A stretch of 35,738 bases of DNA from Candidatus Aminicenantota bacterium (GCA_026987025.1 JALSNJ010000025.1:1-35738); one strand, 5' to 3'. Counted from the first letter of the stretch, positions 16,890 to 25,108 are shown. Program-made: numbers and translations. The notes: generated by a model not told the origin, from the letters alone.

Positions 16890-17960
16890 TCAATATTTCT
16901 TGAACAATCTTCCCCACTTGCTTCCTTCCAGGTACTCCTGGACCAACTTTTTCCCCTTTATGGGGTACCAGAGCATGTCGTGATAGAAGAAGGAACCGAA
17001 GACGAATATGTAAACCAGGGGGGTGTGGAAGAACAGCCATTGAACGCCCTTGAGAGGACCGAACCATAGGATGTCTCCTACCCGGCTGGCCAGGTTGTCC
17101 CCCACATGGCAGTGAAAGTTTATCTTCTCTATATCTTCCCCCACCACTTCTATCTCCCTGAGATCTCCTACCCCCAGTCCCTTCTCGTGGGCCAGGCGGA
17201 TGAAGGGAATGGACATGGGGTCAAATCCCAGGAGCTTCGCTTCTACAGCATCTATGGCCACCGAGTCCGGGGAGGCTAAAAGGAGGTCTGCCTCGTGGGG
17301 CTCCAGAGTCCTGGGTCCAGGGCCACATCCTATATGGGTTCCATCCATGAGGGTAAATATTCCGGTGTGTATTTCCTTCTGAATGGTAAGAAGGTCCACC
17401 AGAGTTTCGTGGATCCAGGTGTGGGTGTAGTGCCTCTTGGTGTTCAGAAGGCCCCCGAAGGCGTTTTTCATGGAGCCGGTTATGGTGGAATAGATGTGGG
17501 TTTTTACCGTAGGAAGATGAATTATATTTTTCCCGAAGAAGAATTCCGGAATGTAAATACCCTTTTTGTATATCCTGGAAAGGATCAAAAGCTCGCCCTT
17601 GGGCTCGTATTTTACCCACCTAAGGTCCTTGAAATTGTAATAGACGGGGAGGTCGTATTTGGCAAAGACCCTGTCGAACTTTAGGAGTTTTTCGCCCTTG
17701 TATGGGTTTGTGACCACGGTGTTGTTTTCCACCACATGCAGCTCTGAGTATCCTCTTTTTTTCAAAGAGAGAACCGCCCCTTCCAGCTGCCATGGGGTGG
17801 TGTTGGAGGCGGGATAAACGAAGTGCCAGGATATGTTGGGCTTTATTATGGTAGGGGCCTGCCTGGAAAACTCTTTTTCTATCTCCGCCAGTTCAAAGGC
17901 CCTGTCTATGTCCTCCAGGACCGTCTCCGGGCTGGTCTTTAAAACAACTACTTTAGACAT
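16890..17960 (-). CDS. DUF362 domain protein
   Basis: A 356-residue protein matching the DUF362 family: TIIKPNISWHF, then IIHLPTVKTHIYSTITGSMKNAFGGLLNTKRHYTH, then LMDGTHIGCGPGPRTLEPHEADLLLASPDSVAIDAVEAKLLGFDP. The last block is the family's hallmark (D......G.....G.......G.D.va.D......G). Many DUF362 proteins carry ferredoxin-like Cys clusters, but here the C-terminus has none and instead shows a hydrophobic segment (about 308-325, WLFFHTPLVYIFVFGSFF), perhaps a membrane anchor. The function is unknown. The start is seven bases after the saccharopine dehydrogenase stop and lacks a ribosome binding site. Confidence 0.85.
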   Translation of the reverse strand: MSKVVVLKTSPETVLEDIDRAFELAEIEKEFSRQAPTIIKPNISWHFVYPASNTTPWQLEGAVLSLKKRGYSELHVVENNTVVTNPYKGEKLLKFDRVFAKYDLPVYYNFKDLRWVKYEPKGELLILSRIYKKGIYIPEFFFGKNIIHLPTVKTHIYSTITGSMKNAFGGLLNTKRHYTHTWIHETLVDLLTIQKEIHTGIFTLMDGTHIGCGPGPRTLEPHEADLLLASPDSVAIDAVEAKLLGFDPMSIPFIRLAHEKGLGVGDLREIEVVGEDIEKINFHCHVGDNLASRVGDILWFGPLKGVQWLFFHTPLVYIFVFGSFFYHDMLWYPIKGKKLVQEYLEGSKWGRLFKKY

Positions 17961-17966
17961 ACCTGA

Positions 17967-17975
17967 ATTATACCA
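17967..17975 (-). promoter_or_regulatory. Extended -10 promoter of the DUF362 gene inside the upstream gene's end
   Basis: On the minus strand TGGTATAAT (17975-17967) is a perfect extended -10 (TGnTATAAT) overlapping the last codons and TAA stop of the saccharopine dehydrogenase gene. It ends six bases before the DUF362 ATG, predicting a leaderless start. No -35 is evident, as extended -10 promoters allow. Confidence 0.55.
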
Positions 17976-19278
17976 CTTCTACTTTTTCCACGAAGGAAAT
18001 CCCCATTTCCTCCAGCTCCTGAAGAACCGGCTCGTATATCTCCCGGTGAACCGGTATCATTACCCCTCTCCTGGAAATTTTCCCCTCCAGGATCATCCTT
18101 ACCCCTATGGCTGCTGGCAGGGACACGGTCTGGGCAATGGAGGTCTCCTGCCCGTAGATTCCAAAGTCCACTAGTAGGGAGGTGTGTTTCTCCTTCCTTC
18201 CGTCGGGAAATTCCGCTTCAATTTCGTGGAGAAGAACATCCATATCCCTTTCCCCGCGCCGGTACTGCATCTTACCCCAGAGGAGTTTTTCTAAAAGCTC
18301 TATGGGGGATATTTTATCCTGTGGGATTTTTTCCCGGGAAAGGAGGCCCATCCACTTTATTTTCTCCAGCTCCTCTTCGCCGGCGCCGTATTCTTCCCGG
18401 ATGAACTTCTCCACCTCCTCCGGTTTGCATCCTATAAGGGATGCGGTGAATTCCCTGTAGGATTTATTGGCCGGCATCCGTTCTTCGCTCAGATATCCCA
18501 TGGAGGAAAGCACAGCCCACAGGGACGACCATCCAGGATACCTCAGGGTTCCCCGGAACATGGTTCGGGCGTCCTCTATGCCGTAAAGTTTCATGTAGGG
18601 AAGAGAATCCCTGTTGGGATAATACTCCAAGGGACCCACGCCTTCCACCTCCATATTCCAGTGGTAGGTGAAAAGTTTTTCTCCTGGGACCTCCATCACC
18701 TTCCCGTTCTCAAGAAACCTTGCAGGGTTTCTGCCTGCCAGGAGAACCCCCCTGGGGGACCATCCGAATTTGTAACGGAGGGGATTGTCCGCAGCCTCAG
18801 GGGCAGGGAGGGCTCCGCAGTAGGACCGAAAGGAAGTTATTTTCCCTCCCCTTTCCCTTATCCCGTCCATTAACTTCATGGCAGACATGTGGTCTATACC
18901 GGGGTCCAGCCCAATTTCGTTGAGGAAAATCAGGTCTTTTTCCCTGGCCTCGCTGTCCAGGGCTGCCATTTCGGGTTTTACATAGGAGGTGGTGACCAGG
19001 TGCTTTCCGTGTTTGAGGCAGGCCCTGGCCACCCTGAGGTGATACGCATAGGGAAGCAAACTCACCACCACATCCGCCCACTGCACCAGCATGTCTAAGG
19101 CCCCCTCGTTGTCCACCGTCCAGGGGAAAGCCCTTCCTAAGGGGTGGCCCTTTATAAGGGCTTCGGCCCTGGAAAGGGTCCTGGAGGCCACCGTTACTTC
19201 AAATCCCTTCTCCAGCAGATACCTTACCATGGGCCTGGAGACCAGGCCGGCTCCCAGAACCAGAACTTTTTTCTTCAT
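17968..19278 (-). CDS. Saccharopine dehydrogenase (glutamate-forming type)
   Basis: A 436-residue NAD(P)-dependent enzyme of the LYS9/SDH family. It has the Rossmann motif VLVLGAGLVSRPMVRYL (residues 5-21), ADVVVSLLPYAYHLRVARAC, then NEIGLDPGIDHMSAMKLMD, and the substrate-side SYCGALPAPEAADNPLRYKFGWSPRGVLLA, all conserved in saccharopine dehydrogenase/reductase. In catabolism it splits saccharopine into glutamate and alpha-aminoadipate semialdehyde. The gene overlaps the upstream lysine-ketoglutarate reductase gene by one base (TAATG), which mirrors the fused animal and plant LKR/SDH enzyme. Confidence 0.92.
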   Translation of the reverse strand: MKKKVLVLGAGLVSRPMVRYLLEKGFEVTVASRTLSRAEALIKGHPLGRAFPWTVDNEGALDMLVQWADVVVSLLPYAYHLRVARACLKHGKHLVTTSYVKPEMAALDSEAREKDLIFLNEIGLDPGIDHMSAMKLMDGIRERGGKITSFRSYCGALPAPEAADNPLRYKFGWSPRGVLLAGRNPARFLENGKVMEVPGEKLFTYHWNMEVEGVGPLEYYPNRDSLPYMKLYGIEDARTMFRGTLRYPGWSSLWAVLSSMGYLSEERMPANKSYREFTASLIGCKPEEVEKFIREEYGAGEEELEKIKWMGLLSREKIPQDKISPIELLEKLLWGKMQYRRGERDMDVLLHEIEAEFPDGRKEKHTSLLVDFGIYGQETSIAQTVSLPAAIGVRMILEGKISRRGVMIPVHREIYEPVLQELEEMGISFVEKVEVV

Positions 19279-20567
19279 TACTCCACTCCTTTTATGAATT
19301 TTTCAAGATACCTGTAATCAGGGGTAAGCTCCCCCCGGTGGACTATTACCGCCCTCTTCAATTCAGGAGGAAGGTTCAGCCTTTCGTAGGGAAGTGAGTA
19401 ATCGGCCTCCGCTACCCGAGGAATGAATTTTTTAAGGACCCCGCTGAAGTATATGGATGATTCCCTGGGAAGTTCGGAGGGGAGTATGTCCACCGCAAGG
19501 ATGAGGGGACCTTTTCCGCTGAAGGCATTTATAGCCTTCTGTTTTTCAACATCATAAAGGAAGACGGGTTCGTCCGGCTCCGTGCATTTAACCGTAGCTT
19601 CAACGGCTCCCTCTATGTCGCAACTTATGTCCCCTATGACCTTCAGTTTTGCTTTTCCCTGGTACAGCTCTTCCAGGTCCTGCCTGGTCGCAAGGCGGGG
19701 ATAGCGGACATCCCAGTATATGGCGTTTATTAAAACGGTCAGGTAAGGCAGGTATCGGGAGAAGACACCACGGTATTTTTCCGGATTATGGTAATAATCC
19801 TGGAGGTCAAAAGCTCCCTCCAGGGGTTCCACCATGTGCCATTCCTTGAAAACTGCTTTGTAGATAACCCGGTTCTTTTTTCCGAGTTTTCCTAAGTCCT
19901 CCGGCTGAACTTCCTCCACCGGAAGGAGGTCAATTATCTCCTGGGCACCCCGGGAAACATTTCCGTAACCGGCGATGCCAATGACCAGGGGGAGAAGTTC
20001 CGGGTCAAGACCCTTTTCCTGAATTTCCCTTCCCACCGAGGAGATTTCCTCCTTGGCCTCTTCTAAGGAGGAATACATGTAGGCCTGTTTTATCTTGGAA
20101 AAGGGGGTTTTCAATCCCTCCTCCTCAAGCCTTTTCCCTAAGGCCCACAGGGTATCTATGGCCCCGGCATATCCTGCGAAGGTTCCGAAGAAAATGAGCC
20201 TCCTTCCCCTCTCGTCGGTTATTTTTTCGTAGTCTATAAGGGTATCGCCCAGCTCAAGGAGCCTTTTAAGCATGGGCATGTTGTAAGGTTGGCCTTTAAT
20301 GGTATGGGAGAAAAACATGTAAACCTTTTCCGGAAGGAGTTTCTCAGGGGGGATTTCCTTTACCCCTAAGATAACCCTGGCCCCGGAGAGGTCCTGGCTT
20401 ATCCTGGCCCCGGCCCTCTCGTATTCTTCGTCGGGAAAGATCCTTATAGGAGAAGGCTCCACCACGAATTGAAGCCCCTTTTCTATCAATTCCTTCACAT
20501 CCCCGGGAACCAGTGGCGTTCTCCTTTCCCACTGGCTTTTATCCTCTTTCCTTATTCCGACTATCAT
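19278..20567 (-). CDS. Lysine-ketoglutarate reductase (LKR, AASS N-terminal type)
   Basis: A 429-residue protein homologous to the N-terminal half of alpha-aminoadipic semialdehyde synthase. It begins IVGIRKEDKSQWERRTPLVPGDV (alanine-dehydrogenase-like fold), followed by VEPSPIRIFPDEEYERAGARI, LGVKEIPPEKLLPEKVYMFFSHTIKGQ, LIDYEKITDERGRRLIFFGTFAGYAGAID and the Rossmann loop VIGIAGYGNVSRGAQEI (about 195-212). It condenses lysine with 2-oxoglutarate to saccharopine using NADPH. The start has a good AAAGGAGG site. A possible promoter (TTGACT at 20624-20619, GAAAAT at 20600-20595) lies upstream. Confidence 0.88.
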   Translation of the reverse strand: MIVGIRKEDKSQWERRTPLVPGDVKELIEKGLQFVVEPSPIRIFPDEEYERAGARISQDLSGARVILGVKEIPPEKLLPEKVYMFFSHTIKGQPYNMPMLKRLLELGDTLIDYEKITDERGRRLIFFGTFAGYAGAIDTLWALGKRLEEEGLKTPFSKIKQAYMYSSLEEAKEEISSVGREIQEKGLDPELLPLVIGIAGYGNVSRGAQEIIDLLPVEEVQPEDLGKLGKKNRVIYKAVFKEWHMVEPLEGAFDLQDYYHNPEKYRGVFSRYLPYLTVLINAIYWDVRYPRLATRQDLEELYQGKAKLKVIGDISCDIEGAVEATVKCTEPDEPVFLYDVEKQKAINAFSGKGPLILAVDILPSELPRESSIYFSGVLKKFIPRVAEADYSLPYERLNLPPELKRAVIVHRGELTPDYRYLEKFIKGVE

Positions 20568-20594
20568 GGTTTCCTCCTTTACGAAGTCCTAATA

Positions 20595-20624
20595 ATTTTC
20601 AAATAAATTCGGTCAGGTAGTCAA
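20595..20624 (-). promoter_or_regulatory. Possible promoter of the LKR/SDH operon
   Basis: Minus-strand TTGACT (5 of 6 to the -35 consensus) is followed after 18 bases by GAAAAT (4 of 6). A start near 20588 would leave a short leader containing AAAGGAGG before the ATG at 20567. Confidence 0.4.
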
Positions 20625-20639
20625 CCCGTATCCGCCTGT

Positions 20640-20645
20640 TATAAT
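20640..20645 (+). promoter_or_regulatory. -10 element of the small membrane protein gene
   Basis: A perfect TATAAT on the plus strand, 20 bases before the ATG at 20666. A clear -35 is not seen at 16-18 base spacing. An AGGAGG at 20652-20657 serves as ribosome binding site. Confidence 0.45.
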
Positions 20646-20665
20646 AAATGCAGGAGGTTTATTTC

Positions 20666-20878
20666 ATGAAAGGGCTTCTTTTAAGGGCAGGGCTTTTCCT
20701 CGCGGGTGGGTTATTGTTCGTTTATGCCATTTCTTCCCTCAGAAAGGGGAAGGTTTTTATAAGGGGAAGAACATACTATCGGGAGAATAGCAGTTCTGCC
20801 TTCTGGTTTTCCCTGGTAGTTCTTTTCGTCTTTTCCATCACACTGATAGTGGCAGCCCTTTTGGCCAGAGTTCAGTAG
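20666..20878 (+). CDS. Small two-helix membrane protein
   Basis: A 70-residue protein. The start at 20666 is preferred to the upstream ATG at 20648 because AGGAGG lies eight bases before it and the upstream choice would put the ribosome binding site inside the gene. It has two hydrophobic helices: residues 4-24 (LLLRAGLFLAGGLLFVYAISS) and 47-67 (FWFSLVVLFVFSITLIVAALL). They are joined by a short basic loop (RKGKVFIRGRTYYRE) that probably faces the cytoplasm. I do not recognise a family. It is transcribed away from the lysine operon and ends three bases from the convergent DUF5916 gene. Confidence 0.65.
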   Translation: MKGLLLRAGLFLAGGLLFVYAISSLRKGKVFIRGRTYYRENSSSAFWFSLVVLFVFSITLIVAALLARVQ

Positions 20879-20881
20879 AGT

Positions 20882-23530
20882 TCAGGTTCCCCAGCGATAG
20901 GAAATCTTCAGAAGTATGATGTTGTCCCCGGGGGCCTTTATCATGTCCACGAAATCCCTGCTCAGGTCCAGCACCCCGGTGTTTTCAAAGGTCCTCCTGT
21001 TTTGAGTCCAGACCAGGTATACGGCTGAGCCGGGCCTGTATTCCCATCGGAGAACCACCGTTCCCCTCATGGATTTTATATTGAAGTCGGGATTGTAAAA
21101 GTAAAAGGAAGGAGCCGGTCCCTCGCCGTCAGGGTCCACATTGTAAACATTCCCGTCCCTGGAAATGGTGGAGTTTCCCTCCCCGTAAAGGTTGAAGTCG
21201 TAGGTTCCCGGTGCCGCCAGTTCCTTGAAATTCTCGTAATCCCCTGTGGCTATGAAGGGCTGCAGGTAGGCCTGGAGGGTGAGCCTCGGGGTGAAGGCCC
21301 AATTTACCCTTATGGAGGCTGAAATGGTGTGCTGAACTATCTCGCCAAAGACATATCTGGCCCCGTAGGTAAGGGTGGCCGTGGGGTCCTCCACCTTTCT
21401 TACCCACTGGGCCAGGCTGTGCCTGTAGTAATATTTGGGGCCCACCGAGAGGCTGAAGTTGCTCCTGGGCTTCCACTTGATTTTGGTCATCACTGAGAAA
21501 TTCTCTTCACCGGTTTTCGCCTTTGCGTAGTCACCCATGAGAAATAACACCACCGGCTTTCTTATGTCTGAAAAAATCTGCCATGTGAACAGGGCCGCCG
21601 GGGGACTTTCTGCCAGGGGGCCTCCCCTGGTAAGATCCCGGTCGTAGGTCCGGGCTTTGTATCCCAGCATGATCTGGCCTTCCCAGTAATTGAGAAGTTG
21701 ACCGCTGGCAAAGATGAAGGCCATTTCGTCCAGAAGGGTTCCCCCGAAGTCGTGGTCCACCGTCCCTCCTAAGGCCAGAATCTTCTGACGGAAAACCCTG
21801 CCGGGACGGTACCAGATGTGGCCGGCTATGAACTGGTTGTGTATTCTGTCCCCCCTGAACTGGAACCCCAGGTCGTTTATCTCGAAACCGGGGGAAAGGG
21901 CGGCGGTGGAGAGGTTTATTATCCAGTTTCCCCTTTCCTTGCTGATGGACAATTTCCCTGCCCAGCCCGTAAGGCTTTGGGCCTCAGGGTCCAGGCGAAG
22001 ATGGGGGGCATCGGGCCTCTGGAAATAGTGCAGGGGGGATTGCTGGAGGGAGAAAATGTAATCCTTGCTTCCTTCCACCCTGCTGGAGCCAAGCCAGCCC
22101 GAAAGAACCCACCGGCGGTTCTTATCAAGGAAACTCCATCCGTCAATCCCAAAGGCGAGGGCTCTTCTGGAAAGCAATCCCTCCATTTCGGGGGTCCTCA
22201 GGTCCCTGAATACCCCTGTGGCTATGAAACCCAGCCCCTGCCTTCCCTGGTTAAACTCCTTTTGAATTCTTATCACATTGTAGTAAGTCAGGGGTTCTAT
22301 TTCCTGGAATCTCTTTTCCCCTTCCTCCCATATTTCCGCATATTCTCTGGAAGTGAGGGCGGTTATCACCCCTAAGTTCCATCCCTGACCTATTTTTCCG
22401 GTAAACTTTCCTGCCCCTAAAATGGTAGTTCTGTCAGGTTGCTTTACATATTGGCCGTAGGCCAGGCCATGGGGAGGTGCTCCTATTCTCCTGCTGTAAA
22501 AAAACTCAGGGTCTCCCCAGTTTATGTTCATTCCCATGGTGGAGCCCCCGGTACCGAACTCAAATATACTGGAGCCCTCAATGAAGAAGGGCCTTTTTTC
22601 CTCGTAATAGGTCTCGTAGGCGGTCAGGTTAACCACGGCGGGGTCCACCTCCACCTGGCCGAAGTCAGGGTTTACGGTTCCCGTAAGGGTGAGATTGCTC
22701 CTGAGCCCTATTTTGAAGTCAAGCCCTGCGTTTCCATAGAAACTTCTTCCCGTGGCAAAGGGATTTCCCTCCTGCTTCGGGGAAAATTTCGCATCCCCCA
22801 CGGCGTAGGGAAGAACCTCCACTAAGGGTTTTGGTTTTATACCCTCAATTCCCACCAATTTTGCGAACTTTGATACATAGGAGCTAAATTCTTCGTTCCT
22901 GGGTATCCATACGAAGCCATCCCTTTCGTGTTTTCTCAGGATATATCTGGTGAAGTTAACACCCCACACATATTTGTCCCTTTTTTGAAATCTCAACTGG
23001 GAAAAGGGGATTTTCATCTCCACTGTCCAGCCCTTTTCGTCCTTCCTTACCGCCCACTCCCAAACCCCATCCCAGGAATAATCCTTCCAGGAATCGTTGT
23101 AAAGATAAGCATCCCTTATGGAGCCTGAGGGGTTTACGGAAAATTCAAATCCAGAGCGACGGTCAAAATATGGGTCTATGGCGAAGGTGAACCAATCGGA
23201 GTCCAGCCTGTCATCCCTTCTCCCCAGCCTTCCCACTATCTTCGCAGGCTGGGAATCGTAGAGTCTCGCCGCCACATAAAGGGCATCTTCGTCGTAGGCC
23301 ACCCATACCACCGTCTTCTCGGTGGGTTTTCCACCATCTTCCGGCTCCCACATGACGAAGTCATCGGTTCCGGGGTTCTGCCAGACCTTCTCGCTGAGGA
23401 TCCCATCTATTTTAATTTTTTCCTCGGCCCTGTAGGCCCTTATGAATTTCTCCTTATTTTCCTCCTTTCCTTTTCCCATAAGGAGAAAGGTCAAAAACGC
23501 CATCAGTAAAATGGCTGCCGTTTTTCTCAT
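20882..23530 (-). CDS. DUF5916 outer-membrane protein with CBM9-like N-terminal domain
   Basis: An 882-residue exported protein: a signal (KTAAILLMAFLTFLLMGKG), then a CBM9-like carbohydrate-binding domain (about 28-225, opening IKIDGILSEKVWQNPGTDDFVMWEP, with YVAARLYDSQPAKIVGRLGRRDD and WTVEMKIPFSQLRF). A long beta-barrel region (DUF5916) runs from about 240 to the end. Its plug-like start is FGQVEVDPAVVNLTAYETYYEEKRPFFIEGSSIF, a family hallmark. The C-terminus ends in barrel strands (NIILLKISYRWGT). Family members are common in Bacteroidota and Acidobacteriota and are presumed outer-membrane channels or surface binders; substrates are unknown. A strong AAAGGAGG precedes the ATG. It stands as a single-gene unit. 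Confidence 0.9.
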   Translation of the reverse strand: MRKTAAILLMAFLTFLLMGKGKEENKEKFIRAYRAEEKIKIDGILSEKVWQNPGTDDFVMWEPEDGGKPTEKTVVWVAYDEDALYVAARLYDSQPAKIVGRLGRRDDRLDSDWFTFAIDPYFDRRSGFEFSVNPSGSIRDAYLYNDSWKDYSWDGVWEWAVRKDEKGWTVEMKIPFSQLRFQKRDKYVWGVNFTRYILRKHERDGFVWIPRNEEFSSYVSKFAKLVGIEGIKPKPLVEVLPYAVGDAKFSPKQEGNPFATGRSFYGNAGLDFKIGLRSNLTLTGTVNPDFGQVEVDPAVVNLTAYETYYEEKRPFFIEGSSIFEFGTGGSTMGMNINWGDPEFFYSRRIGAPPHGLAYGQYVKQPDRTTILGAGKFTGKIGQGWNLGVITALTSREYAEIWEEGEKRFQEIEPLTYYNVIRIQKEFNQGRQGLGFIATGVFRDLRTPEMEGLLSRRALAFGIDGWSFLDKNRRWVLSGWLGSSRVEGSKDYIFSLQQSPLHYFQRPDAPHLRLDPEAQSLTGWAGKLSISKERGNWIINLSTAALSPGFEINDLGFQFRGDRIHNQFIAGHIWYRPGRVFRQKILALGGTVDHDFGGTLLDEMAFIFASGQLLNYWEGQIMLGYKARTYDRDLTRGGPLAESPPAALFTWQIFSDIRKPVVLFLMGDYAKAKTGEENFSVMTKIKWKPRSNFSLSVGPKYYYRHSLAQWVRKVEDPTATLTYGARYVFGEIVQHTISASIRVNWAFTPRLTLQAYLQPFIATGDYENFKELAAPGTYDFNLYGEGNSTISRDGNVYNVDPDGEGPAPSFYFYNPDFNIKSMRGTVVLRWEYRPGSAVYLVWTQNRRTFENTGVLDLSRDFVDMIKAPGDNIILLKISYRWGT

Positions 23531-23631
23531 CTTCGTCCTCCTTTTCCATACTTTTATACGGGAAGGTCTATCCGAGGTTTGAGTTATAATAGAAATGAAA
23601 TTGATAAATTTAGGAAATAAGGGAGGGAGAA

Positions 23632-25047
23632 ATGAAGAGGCCAGTTGCCCTTTTGCTGTTCCTTTCTTTCTGGGGCCTATCCCCGGCGAAGGTCGTTAAG
23701 GAGAAGGTTTTCTTCAGTATTAAGGACAACAAATGCCAGAGCCTGAGCTTTGTTTCCACCCAGAACCTCCTTCATGTGGCCTGTTTTATTAAGAAATCCC
23801 AGGGGTATTTTCTCCTGCTGGACAGCAAAAGGATAGGTCCCTTCCCGGCCTTCTCCTCCGTGGCCCCAAAAATAAGCGAGGACGGCAAGCACTATGCCTT
23901 TGTGGTGGCGGAAAAGAAGGAAGGAAAGGTCATCAGGCATGTTATTCACGACGGAAAGAAATACGGCCCCTACCGGTCCGTCCGGGGCCTCACCCTCTCG
24001 TCCGATGGGAACCATGTTCTTTATTTCTACCTTCCGGTGAAGGAGAGTCTCTGGGCCGTGGCCAAGGACGGCGAATTGCTCCAGAAAACCGGGAGCTTTT
24101 TCTTCCCGCTTAAGGCCGTCTCTCCCTACAACCTATCCTACGCCTTCTCCTTCAGATTCAAAGAGGGAAGGGTTTACAGGGAAGCCGTCTTCTTCAATGG
24201 GAGGAAAATAGGGGTATACGACGATGTTATAAGCCCATTCCGCCTGAGCCCCGATGGGAGGAAATTGCTTTACGCCGCCAGGACGGGAGGGGAGGTTGGT
24301 GTTTTCCTTAATGGAAAGAAAATAGCCTCGGCCCATTGGGTTAAGAACTGTGTTTTCAGCAAAGACTCCTCCAGTTATGCCTGCGTTCTGAAGAAGGGCG
24401 GTTCCCACTATGTGTTTACCCCCGGAAAGAGCTACGGTCCCTACAGGGGGGTGGACTTTTCCAGCCTGAGGTTTTCCCAGGACGGAAGACATATCCTTTA
24501 CCTTGTAAGTGAAAGGGGAAAGCAGTTCGTTTACCTGGACGGAAGGAAGGTGGACGGGGGCTACAAAAGAATAAGCAGGGTTGAGGTTTCCCTCTCAGAC
24601 AACGGAAAGCACATCCTTTTTGTGGGCAGGGAGGCAAAGGGTGGGGAGGAAATATATTACCTGGTGAAGGACGGAGAGGTTTTGCTCAGGGGAAAATATA
24701 AAATATCTTCTCCACTCATAGGCCCGGACGGTATTTCCTATGCTTATACCGTTCACACTCCGGGCAGGAAGGTGGCGCTTTTCAAAAACGGAAAGAAGCT
24801 GGGCGAATTCATGGGAGTCATGAACATGGTCTTTGGGCCCGGGGGGAGCCTCGGATACATATCCCTGGAAATTGGGAAGGCCGGCTTTGTGCTCAGGCCC
24901 CACATAGATTCCAGGGCCGGAGCTCCCATGGAAAAGGGGGTTTCCTTCCTATTCGGAAAGAGCTCGTTGATTTTCCTTTCCCGGAACAGAATAAGATATC
25001 TGGAGGTTAAGGGAGGGAAAATCTGCGCAGTGGAGGAGGAGCTGTAG
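23632..25047 (+). CDS. Exported beta-propeller protein with repeated GKxYGPY motif
   Basis: A 471-residue protein with signal MKRPVALLLFLSFWGLSPA followed by about eight to ten imperfect beta repeats. Each repeat combines a display element (DGKKYGPY, NGRKIGVY, PGKSYGPY, DGRKVDGGY, NGKKLGEF) and a WD40/TolB-like turn (SEDGKHYAF, SSDGNHVLY, SPDGRKLLY, SQDGRHILY, SDNGKHILF). This suggests a seven- or eight-bladed propeller of the PD40/TolB class. A GGGAGGGAG site precedes the ATG and a TATAAT sits at 23585-23590. The function is unknown; its promoter lies divergent to the DUF5916 barrel gene, so the two may share regulation. Confidence 0.7.
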   Translation: MKRPVALLLFLSFWGLSPAKVVKEKVFFSIKDNKCQSLSFVSTQNLLHVACFIKKSQGYFLLLDSKRIGPFPAFSSVAPKISEDGKHYAFVVAEKKEGKVIRHVIHDGKKYGPYRSVRGLTLSSDGNHVLYFYLPVKESLWAVAKDGELLQKTGSFFFPLKAVSPYNLSYAFSFRFKEGRVYREAVFFNGRKIGVYDDVISPFRLSPDGRKLLYAARTGGEVGVFLNGKKIASAHWVKNCVFSKDSSSYACVLKKGGSHYVFTPGKSYGPYRGVDFSSLRFSQDGRHILYLVSERGKQFVYLDGRKVDGGYKRISRVEVSLSDNGKHILFVGREAKGGEEIYYLVKDGEVLLRGKYKISSPLIGPDGISYAYTVHTPGRKVALFKNGKKLGEFMGVMNMVFGPGGSLGYISLEIGKAGFVLRPHIDSRAGAPMEKGVSFLFGKSSLIFLSRNRIRYLEVKGGKICAVEEEL

Positions 25048-25053
25048 CTTTCC

Positions 25054-25081
25054 TTGACAAGGGAAGGTCTATTGCTATAAT
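25054..25081 (+). promoter_or_regulatory. Near-consensus sigma-70 promoter of the HU/tRNA/translation superoperon
   Basis: TTGACA (25054-25059) and TATAAT (25076-25081) are both perfect hexamers at 16-base spacing. The expected start near 25088 gives a leader of about 20 bases that includes the HU ribosome binding site. This is the strongest promoter seen in the window. The -35 sits inside a partial inverted repeat (CCTTGACAAGG). Confidence 0.88.
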
Positions 25082-25108
25082 AAAATGGACGAATTCCAGG
25101 AGGGAAGA

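Noticed and set aside
25049-25068. Partial inverted repeat CTTTCCTT/AAGGGAAGG as a terminator of the propeller gene
   Set aside because: There is no T-tract after it and it coincides with the HU -35; not convincing as a terminator.
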